Notes under the pieces: generated by a model
The model's input: only the letters and a program-made list of their open reading frames with translations
The model's database searches: none
What the model was told of the DNA's origin: nothing
Assembly (NCBI GenBank): GCA_014192545.1
Contig: BJHL01000001.1
Span: 124,001 to 188,000 of the forward strand
Reading direction: 5' to 3'
Origin: Phycisphaerae bacterium
Lineage (GTDB): Bacteria > Planctomycetota > Phycisphaerae > Phycisphaerales > UBA1924
Length of the DNA stretch: 64,000 nt
Translations under genes and position numbers: made by a program
Part shown: positions 16,977 to 24,094 of the stretch, piece after piece
Layout of the letters: each line of letters starts with the position of its first letter
How positions within the stretch are numbered: position 1 is the first letter of the stretch

Positions 16977-17768
16977 ATGCAGATTCTTTCCCGCGTCGCG
17001 GCCGCGTCAGCCGCATTCGCTTGCATCGCGCACTGTGCGCTTGCACACAATCACATCACGATCGACACATCGCAGGGAATCACCCAGATTCGCGCGGGCT
17101 ATTACCCCGCCGAATCGGCGTTGTATGTCGCCGATGGACGTCTCATGCTGGGTGACGAAATCGCCCAGTTCGCCGTGGAATTTCCGCTCTCTGCTCCTGC
17201 AGAAATCGCTGGCTGGTATGCAGGCGACGAACTGCTTCTCACCAGTGACTACTACCTCGCAACTGGAAGACTCAACGGCGGCGACTTTGCCTATGAGATC
17301 GCCAACGTCACCAAGGTCGGCAGTGGTGCCGGTGCGGTGGTAGCATGGGGAGCCTTTGACGAGGTGGGAGCTTTTTCACCTCAGGCCTTCAGCACCGCTA
17401 CCAGCCGCGCCGGCCGATCTTTCGCCGTGGGCATCGGTGGTCACGACCATGAGCAAGGCTGTGCCTTCAGTACACGCGGCGTGTACGACGTCACGTTCAT
17501 CGCGTATGACGTGAACGGGGTCTACGCCGATAGCTTGCCTCTCACCGTCCGTTTTGTGGTCGGCGAAGCATGCGACTCCATCGACTTCAACGGCAACGGC
17601 GTCTTCCCCGAAGACCAGGATGTCATCGACTTCTTCAACGTGCTCGCGGGCGGTGAGTGTCCCACTGGCACATGCAGTGACATCGACTTCAACAACAACG
17701 GCGTCTTTCCTGAAGACCAGGACGTCATCGACTTCTTCAACGTGCTCGCCGGCGGCGTGTGCCCGTAA
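16977..17768 (+). CDS. Secreted HxH-motif surface protein with dockerin-like tail
   Basis: A 263-residue secreted protein with a signal peptide cut near CALA/HNH. Its core resembles the surface domain found in actinobacterial anchored-repeat (choice-of-anchor M) and Zur-regulated cyanobacterial proteins: an HDHEQG segment followed by FSTRGVYDVTFIAYDVNGVY. His-rich sites start the mature chain (HNH) and recur in the core. Two nearly identical DIDFNNNGVFPEDQDVIDFF repeats end the chain, matching the astacin tail at 5963-6141. Possible metal-binding surface protein; the family comparison is from memory of the motif. Confidence 0.65.
   Translation: MQILSRVAAASAAFACIAHCALAHNHITIDTSQGITQIRAGYYPAESALYVADGRLMLGDEIAQFAVEFPLSAPAEIAGWYAGDELLLTSDYYLATGRLNGGDFAYEIANVTKVGSGAGAVVAWGAFDEVGAFSPQAFSTATSRAGRSFAVGIGGHDHEQGCAFSTRGVYDVTFIAYDVNGVYADSLPLTVRFVVGEACDSIDFNGNGVFPEDQDVIDFFNVLAGGECPTGTCSDIDFNNNGVFPEDQDVIDFFNVLAGGVCP
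17577..17766 (+). repeat. Coding direct repeat of about 70 bases
   Basis: The two dockerin-like units of the preceding gene are near-identical at DNA level (17581-17648 and 17685-17755), implying recent duplication or gene conversion. Confidence 0.75.
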
Positions 17769-17879
17769 CGGACGGGCCTGTTCCCGCACGACCGAGCATG
17801 TCGCTTGCGTCGTGATCTCAATCGTGTTTTTCCTCCCTGTTTCCAATCGAGCCCTCGACGGCTCTAGAGAGAGTTTTCC

Positions 17880-18770
17880 ATGAAGACCGTTTCCAAGATC
17901 GTTTCCACACTTGTTCTCGTCACCGTCAGCGGTTCAGCGTTCGCGCAAGCAACCGCGTTTCGGGGCACACACATCGGCTTCACCACCGCATCCGGCACCG
18001 CGGGACAGCAGCTCGAACTGCGAACCGGCTACGGCACCAGTGGTGCACCTGAGTCTGAGCAGTGGGCCTACCGCTTCGCGCCCGTCGCTCCCGGCGTTCA
18101 GCAACTACAGGCGAGATCCACTCGCCACGCAACGGATCCCAATGCTCCTTTCGCTCAGGCCTCGTTCAACCTCTGGCACAGCGCACCCACCAACTGGCGC
18201 GCCGCTGAAAACGGGGGCGGCTTGGCTCCCGTGAACGGCTGGTACGCCCAGAGCAGCATGTCGGCTCTTCACCCCGCCACCGAACGCCAGACGTTCAATC
18301 CCACCGGTGGTGATGCATTCGTCGCCACCGGCAACATCGTCGGCGGGTCGTACGCGTACGAAATCCTGTCCGTCAACCCGATTGCCGGCTCGCCGCTCGC
18401 AAGCTTCGCGATCGGCATGTTGGTGAATCCTGCAGGCAATACCGACAACGCACTGCGTCAACTACAGGGCACCAACACCGTCGGCACCGACTCCTTCGAT
18501 GTCCTGGGCGTGTACGACAAAGCTCAGGTCGCTGGCGGAGCCCTCGGTGATCGCTCGATCTTCCTCGGCAACGGCAACCACTTCCACGGCTGGGGCTTCT
18601 TCATCAGTGAACGCGGTCTCTACGAAGTCAGCATGCGCGTCTACGACACCACCGGTACATACGCCTCTTCAGACATCTTCAACTTCCAAATCAACAGCGT
18701 GCCCACTCCCGGCGTACTCGCACTGCTGAGCGTTGCCGGACTGGCTGCAACTCGTCGTCGTCGGGCCTGA
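17880..18770 (+). CDS. PEP-CTERM-type secreted HxH-motif protein
   Basis: A 296-residue protein with a signal peptide (cut after SAFA) and a C-terminal sorting signal of PEP-CTERM type: VPTPG, a hydrophobic segment VLALLSVAGLAA and a basic end TRRRRA. The core repeats the plan of the previous protein: NHFHGWGFFISERGLYEVSMRVYD, an HxH followed by F-x(5)-G-x-Y-x-V. It is thus a paralogue of the protein at 16977 with a different C-terminal anchor. Cyanobacterial relatives are Zur-repressed, which suggests a zinc-limitation role here; no Zur operator could be recognised. Confidence 0.7.
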   Translation: MKTVSKIVSTLVLVTVSGSAFAQATAFRGTHIGFTTASGTAGQQLELRTGYGTSGAPESEQWAYRFAPVAPGVQQLQARSTRHATDPNAPFAQASFNLWHSAPTNWRAAENGGGLAPVNGWYAQSSMSALHPATERQTFNPTGGDAFVATGNIVGGSYAYEILSVNPIAGSPLASFAIGMLVNPAGNTDNALRQLQGTNTVGTDSFDVLGVYDKAQVAGGALGDRSIFLGNGNHFHGWGFFISERGLYEVSMRVYDTTGTYASSDIFNFQINSVPTPGVLALLSVAGLAATRRRRA

Positions 18771-19092
18771 GTGCACGCCCCCGATTGAAATACGCCTGAA
18801 CCGGTACGAATCTCAATCGACGAGTACCTGTTGATCGTGCTCGGCGGGGATGCCCTCCGCCGAGCGCATTTTCGACACATAATTGGTTCGCCATGAACTC
18901 GACGACCCACAATGTCGCGATTGTTGACCTTACTCCGTCGGCCAGCTAGCGGTCTGTTCGTCGGGGTACAACGTCCCGATTGAGCGTCGACAAGTGAAGT
19001 CGGTTCCGAGCCGCGAAGCGTCGGCAAAAACCATCTATACTGTTGTCCAACTAACCGGCTCGCTTAGTCACACGCAGACTGCTTCCCCTCAG
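18771..19092. other. Intergenic interval with terminator and leader
   Basis: 322 bases between the PEP-CTERM gene and the MlaE gene. It contains the hairpin at 18839-18865 and a TATACT at 19034 that could be the -10 box of the mlaE-like gene. No gene is seen. Confidence 0.5.
18839..18865 (+). terminator. Hairpin terminator after the PEP-CTERM gene
   Basis: Perfect 9-bp stem GCTCGGCGG/CCGCCGAGC with a 9-base loop, followed by GCATTTTC. Confidence 0.6.
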
Positions 19093-19932
19093 ATGCCCGA
19101 CCCCCAACCATCCCGCTTGCGCGACACGCTCCTCGCTCCCGTCGCCACCATCGGCGCCCAAGCCATCGGCCTGATTGAACACATCGGTGCCGCGATCTTT
19201 CTGCTTTGGGACACGCTGGTGTGGGCCGCGAAGGGTGCTGCTTCGCCGCGGATTCGGTTGGGTAAGGCGGCGGTCATCTCGCAGATTGTGCGCGTGGGCG
19301 TGCGGAGTATCTTCATTGTCAGTTTGGTTTCGGGGTGCGTGGGTCTCATTCTTGCGTTTCAGCTTTCGCCGCCGCTTGATGATTTTGGTCGCAAGGATTT
19401 GGTGGCGAACATCATTTCCATCGCCGTGTTGCGAGAGCTCGGGCCGCTGATTGGGGCGATTGTGCTGACCGGTTTTGCCGGAGCAAGCATCGCCGCAGAA
19501 ATCGGCACGATGGTGGTGAGTGAAGAGATCGAAGCCCTCGAAGCGCACGCGCTGAATCCGGTGCGATTCCTGGTTGTGCCCCGGCTGCTCGCGGCGATCT
19601 TGAGCATGACGTGCCTCGCCGTTATCTCCAGCGTGGTCTCCATCGCGAGTGCGCTGGCCATCAGCGTGGTCGCGCTCGAAATCCCCTTCGACAACTTCAT
19701 GCGCAACATGCTCGACCAAGCCAAGCTGGTCGACTTCGCAACCGGCGTCAGCAAAGGCGCCGTCTTCGGCCTGCTCATCGGCACGATCGCATGCCTGAAC
19801 GGCCTGAAAGTCTCAGGCGGAGCAGCAGGCGTGGGCAACGCGACGACGAGCACCGTGGTGCAATGCGTCGTGGCGATTGTGATCGCCGATTTGGCGTTCA
19901 CGGCGGTTTTCTTCGCGGTGGGATTGGTTTGA
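19093..19932 (+). CDS. mlaE: MlaE-family lipid transport permease
   Basis: A 279-residue inner-membrane permease of the MlaE (DUF140) family, which moves phospholipid between the membranes as part of an ABC system. Conserved segments are GVRSIFIVSLVSGCVGLILAFQ, GPLIGAIVLTGFAGASIAAEIGTM and EEIEALEAHALNPVRFLVVPR (about residues 65-185). About five membrane helices are visible. The ATG at 19093 starts the conserved part; a longer in-frame start at 18994 is less likely. Partner genes mlaF and mlaD are not next to it. Confidence 0.85.
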   Translation: MPDPQPSRLRDTLLAPVATIGAQAIGLIEHIGAAIFLLWDTLVWAAKGAASPRIRLGKAAVISQIVRVGVRSIFIVSLVSGCVGLILAFQLSPPLDDFGRKDLVANIISIAVLRELGPLIGAIVLTGFAGASIAAEIGTMVVSEEIEALEAHALNPVRFLVVPRLLAAILSMTCLAVISSVVSIASALAISVVALEIPFDNFMRNMLDQAKLVDFATGVSKGAVFGLLIGTIACLNGLKVSGGAAGVGNATTSTVVQCVVAIVIADLAFTAVFFAVGLV

Positions 19933-19975
19933 CGAACTGGCGAAGTGACCCGCACGGTCTGGATAAGATGCACGC

Positions 19976-20533
19976 ATGAATCCACTCGCACTCCCGTCGC
20001 TTCCCGCGTACGAAGGTTTGCATCCGCTGGTCGTGCACTTTGCTTTAGCAGTGCCCATGCTGGTGCCGGTGTTTGTGGGGTTGGCACTCGTGTGGAAGTC
20101 GCAGTGGCGGGCGATGCTGTTTGGGGCGATGGTGGTTTGTGTCGTGGGTACAGGATTCGCGATTTTTGCGGTTGAAACCGGCGAAGCCACGGAGCAGTTT
20201 GCTCGCGTTGTGCCCGGCACGGGCGAAGCGCTGCATCGGCATGAAGAACTCGCAGAGCTTGCCCGCAATTTGTTCATCGGCGTGAGCATCGCTCTCGTGA
20301 TTGCGAACGTGGTTGCGTGGAAGTGGCACGAGAAGCTCAAGACTGGTGCGCGATTGGGCTTGCTGCTGAGCATGCTGGCGATCTGGGTCTTGCCCGCACT
20401 TGTGCTGGCAAATGCTGCACATGCCGGAGGCGTGCTTGTGCATGTGTTCGGCGTGAAAGCACCGATTGTGACTGCGGCTGAGATGGCGGAGCTTCAATTG
20501 CAGGGCGAAGAAGATCGTGGCCGCGACCGCTAG
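19976..20533 (+). CDS. DUF2231-like membrane protein
   Basis: A 185-residue protein with about four membrane helices. LHPLVVHFALAVPMLVPVF near the start and GGVLVHVFGVKAP near the end are the two conserved parts of DUF2231 proteins; the buried His residues (LHPLVVHF, LHRHEEL) could bind heme. Predicted role: small cytochrome-like membrane component of unknown pathway. It begins 43 bases after the mlaE-like gene, same strand, possibly co-transcribed. Confidence 0.7.
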   Translation: MNPLALPSLPAYEGLHPLVVHFALAVPMLVPVFVGLALVWKSQWRAMLFGAMVVCVVGTGFAIFAVETGEATEQFARVVPGTGEALHRHEELAELARNLFIGVSIALVIANVVAWKWHEKLKTGARLGLLLSMLAIWVLPALVLANAAHAGGVLVHVFGVKAPIVTAAEMAELQLQGEEDRGRDR

Positions 20534-20584
20534 CCATCGAGCACTCCGACCCGTCGCGAGAAGTCTTAGCCGTCGGGCCTCGTT

Positions 20585-21688
20585 TCACGCCAGCCGCACA
20601 AGCAGTTGCTTTTCTGCCGGCGTGTAGATGCTCCGCGCATCCTTGAGCCACCGGCCTGCGTCCAGCGCGTAGCCAGCAGTCGGCTTGAGCTCGACATTCG
20701 TTCCGACTGCCCGCTGCGACCAGTAGCGATTGAACCGGTCCATCGCTAATTCTCGCGTGAACTTTGCGATCATGCTCGCCAGCGCAACCGGCAGGTGATG
20801 TCGCTCGGCTTCAACTAAAAACGCAATCGCAGCCTTGCACGCGTGCCCGTGTGCATTCACGCCTTCGATGGTGTATCTGCTGCGCGTGTCACTTTCTTCG
20901 ATGATCGTGATTGTCGTGCCCGGCAGCGCACTTTGCAACAAATTGCTGTACGCCGCTCGCCCGCCTTGACGATCACACACGATGCCCAGCGTCGTGCGAC
21001 CTTCCTGCATCATTCCCCAGCGATCCCACGCGAACTTGAGATGCTCGCGTAGCGCCTTGCCCGTCGTCGCCGCCTTGCCACCATGATTGACCGCAAGGTC
21101 ATTGAACTCGCGCTCCCCCACCACCCGGCACTTCATCGCGAGAATCTCAACATTCGCAGCCCGCAGCGTGCGATCAAGCTGATTCGCGGCGATGCGCAAC
21201 TGACCGATGCTGTGCGCAGCGGGCAGTGCTGACTCGCCCGTGTACCACGCTTCGCTGGGCAGCTGCGCGCCCAGAGCGGCGAACAGTTTGCCATCCGTCA
21301 TTGTGCTCGCTGCGGTGCCGGGCGTGGTGCCGGGCGTGGTCGTGGTCGTGGCACTTTCATCGGGCAGCACATCATGGCCCGCGCACATCAGCGTCGTCAG
21401 CACGCCGCGTTCAAGATGCACCAGTGGATGCGTGGTCTTGACGCTGCTCGCAAGTTTGAGTTCTTTGCTATCAGCAATCGCGATGCGCCCCTTCGCATCG
21501 GGCTTGCCACCGCGGCCCGGCTCGCGACAAACGCCTGAAGCGAGCAACTTCCACAAATCAGGCACCGCAGGCTGCCCAACCGCCGGCGCGGGCACCGCAA
21601 AGACCGACATCCCAACCGTGAGCGGCCCCAGCGTCGGGCCGTACCCAGCTTCATCGATGCCGAGGAGGATGGTGGGAGCGGTGGACAT
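20585..21688 (-). CDS. Divergent RNase HII-like protein
   Basis: A 367-residue protein of RNase H fold. GIDEAGYGPTLGP near the N-terminus corresponds to DEAGRGPLAGP of RNase HII and gives the Asp-Glu pair; ADSKELKL corresponds to DSKKL; GIVCDRQGGRAAY carries the next Asp; ASMIAKFTRELAMDRFN corresponds to the AKVTRD segment. The Gly-Arg-Gly that recognises the ribonucleotide junction is Gly-Tyr-Gly here, and the protein is far longer than the usual 200-250 residues because of an insertion (about residues 60-210). The ATG at 21688 begins the conserved part; in-frame codons upstream are the octanucleotide repeat. Likely an RNase H relative with altered substrate choice. Confidence 0.7.
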   Translation of the reverse strand: MSTAPTILLGIDEAGYGPTLGPLTVGMSVFAVPAPAVGQPAVPDLWKLLASGVCREPGRGGKPDAKGRIAIADSKELKLASSVKTTHPLVHLERGVLTTLMCAGHDVLPDESATTTTTPGTTPGTAASTMTDGKLFAALGAQLPSEAWYTGESALPAAHSIGQLRIAANQLDRTLRAANVEILAMKCRVVGEREFNDLAVNHGGKAATTGKALREHLKFAWDRWGMMQEGRTTLGIVCDRQGGRAAYSNLLQSALPGTTITIIEESDTRSRYTIEGVNAHGHACKAAIAFLVEAERHHLPVALASMIAKFTRELAMDRFNRYWSQRAVGTNVELKPTAGYALDAGRWLKDARSIYTPAEKQLLVRLA

Positions 21689-21693
21689 GCGAG

Positions 21694-21843
21694 GAAGTGA
21701 CGAAGTGACGAAGTGACGAAGTGACGAAGTGACGAAGTGAAGAAGTGAAGAAGTGACGAAGCAAAGCATATTGACGAACCCCATCCCACGCCCAAACCCA
21801 AAGACTTCGTCACTTCGTCACTTCTTCACTTCTTCACTTCTTC
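21694..21843. repeat. Inverted pair of octanucleotide arrays
   Basis: Eight units of GAAGTGAC/GAAGTGAA (21694-21757) face five units of ACTTCGTC/ACTTCTTC (21804-21843) across a 46-base centre, so the two arrays can pair into a long hairpin. They occupy the leader of the RNase HII-like gene and the space up to the tRNA-Leu terminator. Confidence 0.9.
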
Positions 21844-21856
21844 CCCCAAATGCAAA

Positions 21857-21878
21857 CCGCCGAGCAATTGCTCGGCGG
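21857..21878 (-). terminator. Terminator hairpin of tRNA-Leu
   Basis: Perfect palindrome CCGCCGAGC-AATT-GCTCGGCGG directly after the tRNA in the minus direction, followed by TTTGCATTT. Confidence 0.7.
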
Positions 21879-21893
21879 CGTCATTCTCACAAG

Positions 21894-21977
21894 TGCGGTC
21901 GAGAGGACTTGAACCTCCAAGGGTGTGACCCCACTAGAACCTGAATCTAGCGCGTCTGCCAATTTCGCCACGACCGC
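21894..21977 (-). tRNA. tRNA-Leu (anticodon CAG)
   Basis: On the minus strand: acceptor stem GCGGTCG/CGACCGC, anticodon stem CTAGA/TCTAG with loop TTCAGGT (anticodon CAG), long variable arm and T arm GGAGG-TTCAAGT-CCTCT. Discriminator A; CCA not encoded. Confidence 0.97.
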
Positions 21978-22088
21978 GTGGCCAAAACTATAGGCGCATC
22001 CTCTACCGCTGAAAAGCCGCAGAACACAACAACCCACAGCTCAGTACTTTGCAACGTTGACTCGACCAGCAACGCGGAGAACGGTCGT

Positions 22089-22295
22089 GCTCACCAAGAC
22101 ACTCGCACCACAAACCCCCCCGCGAGTTGCACCCAAATTGAAAGCCCTGTACACTCTCCGTACACCTTGGTGGGCTCCCTTACGCCGGGAGTGCGCGGTG
22201 TTTCGCCGCGGGCGTCGCTTTCGCGTCGCTGACGTTTGATCGCAGTTGTTGCCACAACTGGCAAGGTGCGAAACCGCTTGGCTTACGCCGGGCGG
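22089..22295 (+). ncRNA. Candidate structured RNA upstream of the reverse transcriptase
   Basis: The 326-base gap between tRNA-Leu and the reverse transcriptase holds no gene but folds readily. A 10-bp closing stem (GCTCACCAAG 22089-22098 with CTTGGTGGGC 22166-22175, one G-T) encloses two hairpins: ACTCGC/GCGAGT (22101-22106, 22122-22127) and TGTAC/GTACA (22149-22153, 22161-22165). Further on, GCGGT..TTCG (22195-22205) pairs with CGAAACCGC (22269-22277) around CAGTTG-TTGCCA-CAACTG (22243-22260), and CCGCTTGGC-TTAC-GCCGGGCGG (22274-22295) forms an alternative hairpin just before the start codon. The position matches msr-msd RNA of retrons. Folding is by eye; no expression evidence. Confidence 0.4.
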
Positions 22296-22303
22296 TCTCA
22301 TTC

Positions 22304-23254
22304 ATGCTCGCCTGGCTCTTCCAATTACTCCTCCGATCCCTCATCGGCACTTCACCGCGACGCCACTTTCGCTTGGCGGAGTCTTATCGGGAACCGTCCC
22401 CCAATCGCTACAAACCGAAATGGGTCAAACAACGCACACTCGCCGACCTGGCGAAGCGCCTCAACGTCTCCATTGAGACGCTTCAGTCACATAAGCCCAC
22501 GTACGCGCAACTCTCCATTCCGAAAAAGTCCGGCGGCACGCGAATGCTCCACGTGCCCGACGCCGCAACCAAGCGACTGCAACGGGCACTGCTTCGCAGA
22601 GTCATCGGCCCTGCAAAATCACACGACGCCGCCATGGGATACGAACGTGGGCGCAGCATGGTTGATCACGCCAAGCGTCATGCTGATCGTGCGGTCGTCA
22701 TTGGAATTGACCTTCAGAACTTTTTTCCGTCCACACGTGCCGCTTGGGTGCGCGACTATTTCATCGCAGCGGGCTGGGACAAAGAGGCCGCCAAGTTGCT
22801 GACGCACCTGACAACGCACGAGAACGCGCTTCCGCAAGGCGCGCCCACGAGCCCCAAACTCAGCAACCTCGTCAACCACCTCATGGACGCTCGACTCACC
22901 GGTCTTGCTCGCCACTTCGGTGCCCGCTACACCCGCTACGCCGACGACATCATCTTCAGTCTTCCGACCGATGACTCATTACTCGTCAAGAGCCTCGTCA
23001 ATCTCGCAATGCACGTCATTGCCAATTGCGACTACAGACCGCACTGGAAGAAGAAGCTCTTTATTCGCCGTTCGCATCAACGCCAACAGATCGCGGGCCT
23101 TGTCGTCAACAATGGCCCGCCGCGACTCTCGCGCGAAACCAAGCGCTGGCTGCGCGCCGTGCGTCATCGCCTCGCGAATGGTAAACAAGCGACACTGACA
23201 CCCTCGCAACTTGCGGGATGGGACGCGTTTGAGCACATGGTCGAGAATACCTGA
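22304..23254 (+). CDS. Retron-like reverse transcriptase
   Basis: A 316-residue reverse transcriptase. Visible blocks: IPKKSGGTR (72-80), GYERGRSMVDHAKRHADRAV (112-131), GIDLQNFFPS with catalytic Asp136, LPQGAPTSPKLSN (176-188), YTRYADDIIFS with the catalytic Asp pair 214-215, and IAGLVVNN (263-270). The order and the LPQGAPTSP form are those of retron-type enzymes. Their marker NAxxH reads HAKRH here, and VTG reads IAG, so it is an atypical member. There is no maturase, endonuclease or integrase domain, and no effector gene beside it. The frame is open upstream of the ATG and no ribosome site is clear, so the start is uncertain; the first 14 residues are hydrophobic. Confidence 0.88.
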   Translation: MLAWLFQLLLRSLIGTSPRRHFRLAESYREPSPNRYKPKWVKQRTLADLAKRLNVSIETLQSHKPTYAQLSIPKKSGGTRMLHVPDAATKRLQRALLRRVIGPAKSHDAAMGYERGRSMVDHAKRHADRAVVIGIDLQNFFPSTRAAWVRDYFIAAGWDKEAAKLLTHLTTHENALPQGAPTSPKLSNLVNHLMDARLTGLARHFGARYTRYADDIIFSLPTDDSLLVKSLVNLAMHVIANCDYRPHWKKKLFIRRSHQRQQIAGLVVNNGPPRLSRETKRWLRAVRHRLANGKQATLTPSQLAGWDAFEHMVENT

Positions 23255-23290
23255 TCCGCTGCATTGCTGCATTACAAATCCATCTCGCCG

Positions 23291-23977
23291 TCACGATCTG
23301 CATCGAGCGAAAACTTGCAGCGTGCCCACGACATCCTTCCAAATCTCCTCCGGCCCCCGAGCGGCATTGATGAGCCTGTAGCTCTGCGGAAATTGCTTGG
23401 CCTGCGTCAAATACCCCTCGCGCACTTTGCGATGGAAAGCCTGCCCACGACTCTCGATGCGGTCAAGGCCCTCCTTGCGTGTCGCTGTCGCCATCAGCGG
23501 ATTGATTCGGCTGGCGGCAGTTTGCTCATCCACATCAAAAATCAAAACCAGATGCGGCAGCACGCCCTGCAAGCTCGCGTTCGCAACCGCCCAAATATCC
23601 TCGTGAGAAATGCCCCCCGCCGTGCCCTGATACGCAAGCGTGCTCGCGAGGTACCGATCGGCGACGACCACCTGTCCCGCCGCGAGCGCGGGCTTGATCT
23701 TCTGCTCGACGAGTTGCGCTCTGCTTGCCATGTACAGCAACATCTCGCAGCGCAGTGTCATCTCCGCCTTGGTGTGCAGCAGCACTTCGCGAATCTGCTC
23801 GCCAATTGCCGTGCCGCCCGGCTCGCGCACTTCGACAGTTGCGAGACCGGCGTCATCGAGCATCTGCTTGAAACGCCGCATCTGCGTGGTTTTGCCGCTG
23901 CCGTCAGGACCTTCAAAAACAAGAAAGGTACCGGCGAGTGCGCGGAGCCAGGAAATGTCGGAGGCAGATGCGTCCAT
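23291..23977 (-). CDS. tmk: Thymidylate kinase
   Basis: A 228-residue enzyme phosphorylating dTMP to dTDP. The P-loop is FEGPDGSGKTTQ (about residues 21-32), followed by REPGGTAIGEQIR (dTMP-binding), the VVVADRYLASTLAYQG segment with the DRY motif and the LIFDVDEQTAASRI segment. The lid region carries Arg residues (ATATRKEGLDRIESRG). The gene lies last in a minus-strand run after neuC, separated by 117 bases, and converges with the reverse transcriptase gene, 36 bases apart. Confidence 0.95.
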   Translation of the reverse strand: MDASASDISWLRALAGTFLVFEGPDGSGKTTQMRRFKQMLDDAGLATVEVREPGGTAIGEQIREVLLHTKAEMTLRCEMLLYMASRAQLVEQKIKPALAAGQVVVADRYLASTLAYQGTAGGISHEDIWAVANASLQGVLPHLVLIFDVDEQTAASRINPLMATATRKEGLDRIESRGQAFHRKVREGYLTQAKQFPQSYRLINAARGPEEIWKDVVGTLQVFARCRS

Positions 23978-24094
23978 GCGCGTGGAGCGTATGGACGGAA
24001 AGGAAAACTGAACTGCGAAAAATCAAGAGCGAAAGACAGACGACACATCCGACGATTCAAAGTTCCAGAACGATACTCTCGGCATGCTGGACAA

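Noticed and set aside
22304..23254. Reverse transcriptase as a diversity-generating retroelement or group II intron
   Set aside because: No template/variable repeat pair was found by eye and no maturase or endonuclease domain is present. A computed near-repeat search could still change this.
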